In this document: piece after piece, positions 35,654-39,299 of the stretch
How the letters are laid out: each line of letters opens with the position of its first letter
Numbering within the stretch: position 1 is the stretch's first letter
DNA from: Streptomyces amritsarensis
GTDB lineage: Bacteria > Actinomycetota > Actinomycetes > Streptomycetales > Streptomycetaceae
Length of the DNA stretch: 39,299 bases
NCBI RefSeq assembly: GCF_001953875.1
Contig: NZ_MQUR01000074.1
Span: 1-39,299, forward strand
Reading direction: 5' to 3'
Made by a program: the position numbers and the translations under genes
The notes under the pieces: model-generated
Databases searched by the model: none
Seen by the model: only the letters and a program-made list of their open reading frames with translations
Told to the model about the DNA's origin: nothing

Positions 35654-35678
35654 GTGTCGCGGGTGCCCGGCGGGGTAG
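35654..35678 (+). promoter_or_regulatory. Sigma-B-like promoter (GTGT-N15-GGGTAG)
   Basis: GTGT at 35654-35657 and GGGTAG at 35673-35678 have exactly the same spacing and hexamers as the site at 5803-5827. The start codon of the small hydrophilic protein is 51 nt downstream of the -10, an ordinary distance. Confidence 0.5.
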
Positions 35679-35729
35679 GTGGAGGAAGTCCGAAGTCCGC
35701 GTCGATCGGATCGCGAGGGAGCGTCAGCC

Positions 35730-35915
35730 ATGAAGGGTACGGAGGACAGGCGTCAGCAGCCGGCCGGGGGCCGGGGGGAACACGCCCAGGAGCACCCCGG
35801 TCCGGACCCGGTGCACCCCGAGGCCAGCAAGCCGGTCGCCGGCAAGACCCCGGAGGAACTGCGGAGGCGGCAGGAGAGCAAGATGTCCCACCCGCGCGAC
35901 GAGGACGCCGAGTGA
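35730..35915 (+). CDS. Small hydrophilic protein, 61 aa
   Basis: A very polar protein rich in Glu, Gln, Arg, Pro, His and Lys, with one likely helix (TPEELRRRQESKM) and no hydrophobic core, so probably disordered. The ATG at 35730 has GAGGGAG 7 nt upstream. It lies behind a sigma-B-like promoter, which suggests osmotic or stationary-phase induction. The family was not recognised. Confidence 0.7.
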   Translation: MKGTEDRRQQPAGGRGEHAQEHPGPDPVHPEASKPVAGKTPEELRRRQESKMSHPRDEDAE

Positions 35916-35949
35916 CGGCGTCCGCCTCACGTGCGGGGCGCGCCCGGGG

Positions 35950-36324
35950 TCAGGCCTCCCACGGGCCTTCGTCGTAGGTGCCGGCCTCGACCTCCAGGGC
36001 GAGTTCCTGGAGCACCTCGATCGAGGAGACGTCCGTGCGTCCGCCGTCGTGCGCGATCGCGAGGCTGGTGAACGCCAGGCTGAATCCGGAGACCATCGTG
36101 TGCAGGGCCGGGCCGAGCGCCTCGGCCACCAGGGTCGCCACCTGCTGCGGCGACGCGTCGGCGGGCACTCTGATCGACGGGAGCATCTCGTTCAGGAGCT
36201 GGGTGGCCACTCCGGCCGTCTCGGCCGGGCCTGCGGCGTCCTGCCCTGCTTCGGCGGCCCTGCGGATGTCCTGGGCCTCGGTGAGGATGCCGATCACTCG
36301 CCTGAGTACGTCTGCGCGTTCCAT
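35950..36324 (-). CDS. Hypothetical helical protein, 124 aa
   Basis: A soluble, mostly alpha-helical acidic protein: an N-terminal helix MERADVLRRVIGILTEAQDI, a Pro break near residue 55, and two long helices rich in Ala/Leu. The family was not recognised. The ATG at 36324 was preferred because the protein-like sequence begins there. No clear ribosome site was seen. It is convergent with the 61-aa protein gene and divergent from the phosphatase gene. Confidence 0.65.
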   Translation of the reverse strand: MERADVLRRVIGILTEAQDIRRAAEAGQDAAGPAETAGVATQLLNEMLPSIRVPADASPQQVATLVAEALGPALHTMVSGFSLAFTSLAIAHDGGRTDVSSIEVLQELALEVEAGTYDEGPWEA

Positions 36325-36445
36325 CCTGCGGAGCGTAGTGCGCCCGGGTCCGGCCCGGGTGCGCGCGTGCCGGACCGACCGCACCATGACCGTGTAGGCG
36401 TGTATGCGTGTTCCCGTACGCGGACCAGCCGAAAGGGAGAGCGCC

Positions 36446-36982
36446 ATGTCCTCCGACCCCGAGCCGCGCCCGGCCGGTAGCCGACTGCTGCTGATACGGC
36501 ACGCCAAGGCGGTGCCGAAGGGGGACCCCGCCGAGGACTTCGAGCGCGCCCTGGGCGAGCGCGGCAGGGCCGACGCCCCCCGGACGGGCCGCTGGTTGGC
36601 CGAGCACGGCTACACACCGGACCTCGCACTGTGCTCGCCCTCCCGCAGGACACGCCAGACCTGGCAACTGCTGGTCCCGGCGCTGTCGGACCCCCCGGAC
36701 GCCGTCTACGACGAGAGGCTCTACAACGCGGCGCCGCACGCGCTGGCCACCGTTCTGACGGAGCGCGGAGCGGGACTGGGCTGTCTGGCGCTGGTGGGCC
36801 ACAACCCGGGCATCCACGAGCTGGCCACGGCCCTGTGCGGGAGCGGCCCCGAGGAGCTCCTGGAGCAGTTGCGGGACGGGTTCCCGACGTCCGGCGTCGT
36901 CGTGGTGGACCTCGCGGGCGGCTGGGAGGAGCTGATCCCCGGCAAGGGGCGGCTGACCGCCATGTGGGGCCCCGACCACTGA
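36446..36982 (+). CDS. sixA: SixA-type phosphohistidine phosphatase (histidine phosphatase superfamily)
   Basis: A 178-aa phosphohistidine phosphatase. The catalytic R-H motif is LLLIRHAKA (about residues 13-21), the second His is in LVGHNPGIHELA (about 115-126), and SPSRRTRQTW supplies the conserved Arg residues. The short form without an insertion is the SixA type, which removes phosphate from histidine in phosphotransfer proteins. The ATG at 36446 follows AAAGGGAG. No histidine kinase is adjacent. Confidence 0.92.
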   Translation: MSSDPEPRPAGSRLLLIRHAKAVPKGDPAEDFERALGERGRADAPRTGRWLAEHGYTPDLALCSPSRRTRQTWQLLVPALSDPPDAVYDERLYNAAPHALATVLTERGAGLGCLALVGHNPGIHELATALCGSGPEELLEQLRDGFPTSGVVVVDLAGGWEELIPGKGRLTAMWGPDH

Positions 36983-37058
36983 CTGCGCGATCCGCGACAC
37001 ACAGGGCGGAGCGCCTCGGAGCGCCTCCCCACCCATCTGGCCGCCGTGCCGCAGGCCC

Positions 37059-37541
37059 TCAGACGTCCGTGTCCTCGGCGGGCGGCAGCTCCTCGTCCTC
37101 GGCGGGCGGCAGCTCCTCGACGACGTGGACGGCGGCCTCCTCGGCCGACGCCGCGCCCCCGTCGATCCCGACGTCGCGGGCCAGTACGGAGATGTGGCGC
37201 TGCGGTGCCGAGTCGTCGACCGCGGCCAGCCGGCCCGCCCGGTCCGGTCCGGCCAGCAGGGCGTCGCCCGCCTCGTCGCCGGCCTCGTCCCGGTCGGACA
37301 CCTCCGGCTGCTCGCGCGCGAGGCGCTGCTCCAGCGTCTCCCCCCTGCGCGCCTCGGCGGCGGTCGTGCCGCTGTCGTCGACGGCCAGGGGGCGGTCGAG
37401 CGGTACGTACGCGGTGTCGAGGGTGTCGTCGAGGCCCGGCTCGTCGAGGGTGTTCTCCAGGTCGGGTTGCGCCTCGGCCGACTCGTCGCTCTCCTGCGGC
37501 TGGTAGACGTCGTCGCCGTAGGCTTCGTCGGCGCTGCTCAT
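37059..37541 (-). CDS. DUF5709-family acidic protein, 160 aa
   Basis: A hydrophilic, strongly acidic protein. It opens with MSSADEAYGDDVYQPQESDE and carries the family pattern LENTLDEPGLDDTLDTAY, ERPL-like DRPLAV, GETLEQRLAREQPEV and DVGIDGGAASAEEAAVHVV. This fits DUF5709, an actinobacterial stress-associated family of unknown function, as I recall it. The tail repeats an 8-residue unit (EELPPAED). The ATG at 37541 follows GGAG. It lies 43 bp after the STAS gene terminator, in the same direction. Confidence 0.9.
   Translation of the reverse strand: MSSADEAYGDDVYQPQESDESAEAQPDLENTLDEPGLDDTLDTAYVPLDRPLAVDDSGTTAAEARRGETLEQRLAREQPEVSDRDEAGDEAGDALLAGPDRAGRLAAVDDSAPQRHISVLARDVGIDGGAASAEEAAVHVVEELPPAEDEELPPAEDTDV
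37072..37119. repeat. 24-bp in-frame direct repeat in the DUF5709 gene
   Basis: Two identical 24-bp units begin at 37072 and 37096. They encode the duplicated tail EELPPAED and suggest recent slippage. Confidence 0.85.
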
Positions 37542-37583
37542 CGGGTTCTCCGATCGGTCGGGGTCGGCATGCCGCCGGCAGGG

Positions 37584-37604
37584 GCGCACCGCTCCCCGGT
37601 GCGC
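37584..37604 (-). terminator. Terminator of the STAS gene
   Basis: Perfect 8-bp arms GCGCACCG (37584-37591) and CGGTGCGC (37597-37604) with a 5-nt loop directly abut the STAS stop codon at 37605. Confidence 0.6.
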
Positions 37605-37955
37605 TCAGCCGGGCACGGCGGCGTCCAGGGGGAAGGAGCCGCTCGAACCGGTGAGTTCGAGCAGCCTCAGCAGCTGGTGGCTGGGCGCCGCCAGGCGCAG
37701 GACGTGTCCTGCCTGCAGTGCCTGCCGCCGTGCATCCAGCAGGGTGTTGAGACCTGAGGAGTCGCAGAAAGAGGAATTCCGCAGGTCGACGATGATCTCG
37801 GCGCCTTCAGGGGCCTGTGCCAGCGCCTCGGCGAGAGTCGCCCTCAGCTCGGCCGCGTGGTCCAGATCCATGTCGCCGCTCACCCGCACCACGTAGGGGC
37901 CGCCGTGCTCGGGGCCGGCGGCGGCCTCCGGTACGGGCGCGTCCTCGGCAGCCAT
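37605..37955 (-). CDS. STAS-domain anti-sigma factor antagonist
   Basis: A 116-aa protein. After a 20-residue acidic/Ala leader the STAS fold starts at YVVRVSGDMDLDHAAELRATL. The phosphorylation loop is SFCDSSGLNTLL, with the conserved Ser (about 64-65) targeted by anti-sigma kinases of the RsbW/SpoIIAB type. It should sequester an anti-sigma factor and thereby free a SigB/F-family sigma factor. No anti-sigma or sigma gene is adjacent. The ATG at 37955 follows GAGGAGGT. Upstream, GGTT-N15-GGGCAG on the minus strand weakly resembles a sigma-B-type promoter. Confidence 0.93.
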   Translation of the reverse strand: MAAEDAPVPEAAAGPEHGGPYVVRVSGDMDLDHAAELRATLAEALAQAPEGAEIIVDLRNSSFCDSSGLNTLLDARRQALQAGHVLRLAAPSHQLLRLLELTGSSGSFPLDAAVPG

Positions 37956-38044
37956 GACGTACCTCCTCGTACATGGGGCACCTGCCCGTCGCGGCGTCTC
38001 TCAACCGTCCATGTGTCCATGGGACCGCGGAGCGGCGCCGGGCG

Positions 38045-38050
38045 CATACT
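38045..38050 (+). promoter_or_regulatory. -10 hexamer for a leaderless MpaB-family transcript
   Basis: CATACT ends 6 nt before the ATG at 38057 and there is no ribosome site. Confidence 0.35.
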
Positions 38051-38056
38051 GGGCGC

Positions 38057-38959
38057 ATGGCGAGCCCGACGACGGCCGTCCGTCGGATCAGGCGGCAAGC
38101 CGGCGAGGCGGTGTTCCTGCGCGTCGCCGGTCCCCACGGAGCCCGCAACCGGGAGCGCATCCACCTGACGCCCGGGCCCCGCTGGTTCGGGCCGGACCGG
38201 CCGGTCAGGCAGGTCCACGGGGACGCGTCGATGTTCGTCGGCGGCCTGGCCGCCCTGCTGCTCCAGTCCCTGCACCCCGTCGCGATGGCCGCGGTGGCGG
38301 CGCACTCCGGGTACCGCGGCGACCCGTGGGGGCGCCTGCACCGGACCAGTACCTTCCTGGCGGTGACCACCTTCGGTACGAGCGCCGACGCCGAGGCGGC
38401 GGTGGCCCGCGTCCGGGCGGTGCACGCCCGCGTCCGGGGCCGCACGGCCGACGGGGTGCCGTACCGGGCCGACGACCCGGAGCTCCTGGGCTGGGTGCAC
38501 GCCGCCGAGGCGGTCTGCTTCCTGCGGGCCCACCAGCTCTACGGCAGACACCCGTTGGATCCGGCGGGCTGCGACGCGTACCTCGCCGACACGGCGCGGG
38601 TGGCGCGGGCGCTGGGCGCGGAGCGGCCGCCGCAGGACGTACGGGAACTGGCCCTGCGGATGGCGCGGTACAGGCCCGCGCTGCGGCCGACGGCCGCCTC
38701 CCGGGACACCGCCCGTTTCCTCCTGTCCGATCCGCCGCTGCCGGGGGCCGCCCGGCTGCCGTACGCGCTGCTCGCGGCGGCGGCCGTGGACCTGCTGCCG
38801 TCGTGGGCGAGGACGGCCGTCACCGCCGGTTCGGGGTCCGCGGCCGAGCTGGTGCCGGGCCCGGCCGCCCGCGCGGGCGGCCGGGTCGTGACCCGGGCGA
38901 TCCGCTGGGCGCTGCCCGCGGCTCCGTGGCGCGCGGCTCAGCACTCCTCGTCCGGGTAG
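38057..38959 (+). CDS. MpaB/DUF2236-family oxygenase
   Basis: A 300-aa heme-type oxygenase-like protein (latex-clearing-protein/DUF2236 superfamily). Signature segments are VHGDASMFVGGLAALLLQSLHPVAMAAVAAHSGYRGDPWGRLHRTSTFL, then VHARVRGRTADGVPYRADDPELLGWVHAAE, each with the conserved His residues that bind heme in this superfamily. The protein lacks a signal peptide. The ATG at 38057 seems leaderless. Its 3' end overlaps the convergent 102-aa gene by 22 bp. The substrate is unknown. Confidence 0.92.
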   Translation: MASPTTAVRRIRRQAGEAVFLRVAGPHGARNRERIHLTPGPRWFGPDRPVRQVHGDASMFVGGLAALLLQSLHPVAMAAVAAHSGYRGDPWGRLHRTSTFLAVTTFGTSADAEAAVARVRAVHARVRGRTADGVPYRADDPELLGWVHAAEAVCFLRAHQLYGRHPLDPAGCDAYLADTARVARALGAERPPQDVRELALRMARYRPALRPTAASRDTARFLLSDPPLPGAARLPYALLAAAAVDLLPSWARTAVTAGSGSAAELVPGPAARAGGRVVTRAIRWALPAAPWRAAQHSSSG

Positions 38960-39246
38960 CCCCAGGTGATCTCCGGGCTCGCTGCGGCCGCCACGTCGGC
39001 GACCGTCATCGCGAAGAGCCCTTCGAAGTGCGGCTGCCACAGGTGGAAGCGCGAGATGCCGAGCGGGAAGCGGTTCTTCCCGGAGACGAGGAAGGAGCCC
39101 TCGTCGTCCACGCCCACCCTGATGGCGACGTAGCCGCCGAGGGACTCGTCGCGCATCAGCTCCTCGAGGGCGCCGACGAGCTCCCGGGCCTGCGGCTCGT
39201 CGGCGACCCCGGTGACGGTGAATGCAAGATCGATGTTGACGGACAT
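38938..39246 (-). CDS. Hypothetical protein, 102 aa
   Basis: A soluble, acidic mixed alpha/beta protein with strand-like VAIRVGVDDEGSFLVSG and an aromatic patch SRFHLWQPHFEGLF. The family was not recognised. TAGTCT ends exactly 6 nt before the ATG and no ribosome site is present, so a leaderless transcript is likely. Its last 22 bases overlap the end of the convergent oxygenase gene. Confidence 0.7.
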   Translation of the reverse strand: MSVNIDLAFTVTGVADEPQARELVGALEELMRDESLGGYVAIRVGVDDEGSFLVSGKNRFPLGISRFHLWQPHFEGLFAMTVADVAAAASPEITWGYPDEEC

Positions 39247-39252
39247 GGTGGG

Positions 39253-39258
39253 AGACTA
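39253..39258 (-). promoter_or_regulatory. -10 hexamer for the leaderless 102-aa gene
   Basis: On the minus strand TAGTCT (TANNNT) is followed by 6 nt and the ATG at 39246. Confidence 0.4.
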
Positions 39259-39299
39259 ACTTGTTCTTTAACGTCCGAGGTCGAACGATGCCTCGTACT

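Overview
The window is high-GC actinobacterial chromosome, almost certainly Streptomyces or a close relative. The evidence is very high GC with strong third-position bias, frequent GTG/TTG starts, AGGAGG-type ribosome sites, a complete 2-methylisoborneol (MIB) operon with its EshA/SrpI-like family 2B encapsulin, several DUF families typical of streptomycetes (DUF5709, DUF6131, MAB_1171c/DUF6545, DUF5133), and a TTA (bldA-type) codon near the start of a secreted oxidase gene. No tRNA, rRNA, insertion sequence, integrase, CRISPR array or origin was seen. It reads as accessory or arm-like chromosome built from small independent units.

Layout. 1-5.7 kb: a truncated MalT/LuxR-type ATP-binding regulator, a YihY/BrkB membrane protein, an unknown 152-aa protein, a 28-bp tandem repeat, a helical TPR-like protein, a YjbQ-family enzyme, a small membrane protein and an ANTAR-like/DUF5133 protein. 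5.8-7.4 kb: a small disordered protein behind a sigma-B-like promoter, then a YbdK carboxylate-amine ligase. 7.5-10.9 kb: AraC regulator, VOC protein and UvrA-like (DrrC-type) ATPase. 10.9-14.9 kb: a secreted type B carboxylesterase and a secreted galactose oxidase that keeps the copper, cofactor and galactose-binding residues of the fungal enzyme. 15.1-18.4 kb: TetR and a seven-helix MAB_1171c/DUF6545 protein, two strong hairpins, then a translationally coupled XRE regulator and ImmA/IrrE-like metallopeptidase behind inverted repeats.

18.4-22.75 kb (minus strand): a coupled two-gene operon encoding an atypical SDR and a 1144-aa KS-ACP-AONS synthase without an acyltransferase domain. It is predicted to make an alpha-amino ketone from an acyl thioester and an amino acid. 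23.0-26.8 kb (minus): encapsulin shell, MIB synthase and GPP C-methyltransferase, with a 12-bp-arm hairpin between shell and cargo genes. 27.7-32.7 kb: two divergent TetR-controlled units, one with an aldo/keto reductase and one with an alkyl-DHAP-synthase-like flavoprotein. They are separated by about 1 kb with no intact gene but with coding-like fragments in shifting frames.

32.8-39.3 kb: a run of small housekeeping or stress-type genes: ThpR, DUF6131 membrane peptide, VOC, FUSC-type exporter, small hydrophilic protein, SixA-type phosphatase, DUF5709, STAS anti-anti-sigma factor, MpaB/DUF2236 oxygenase and several unknowns. Sigma-B-like promoter motifs recur before the small stress-type proteins. 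The most unusual elements are the KS-ACP-AONS/SDR pair, the XRE-ImmA-MAB_1171c locus and the bacterial galactose oxidase.
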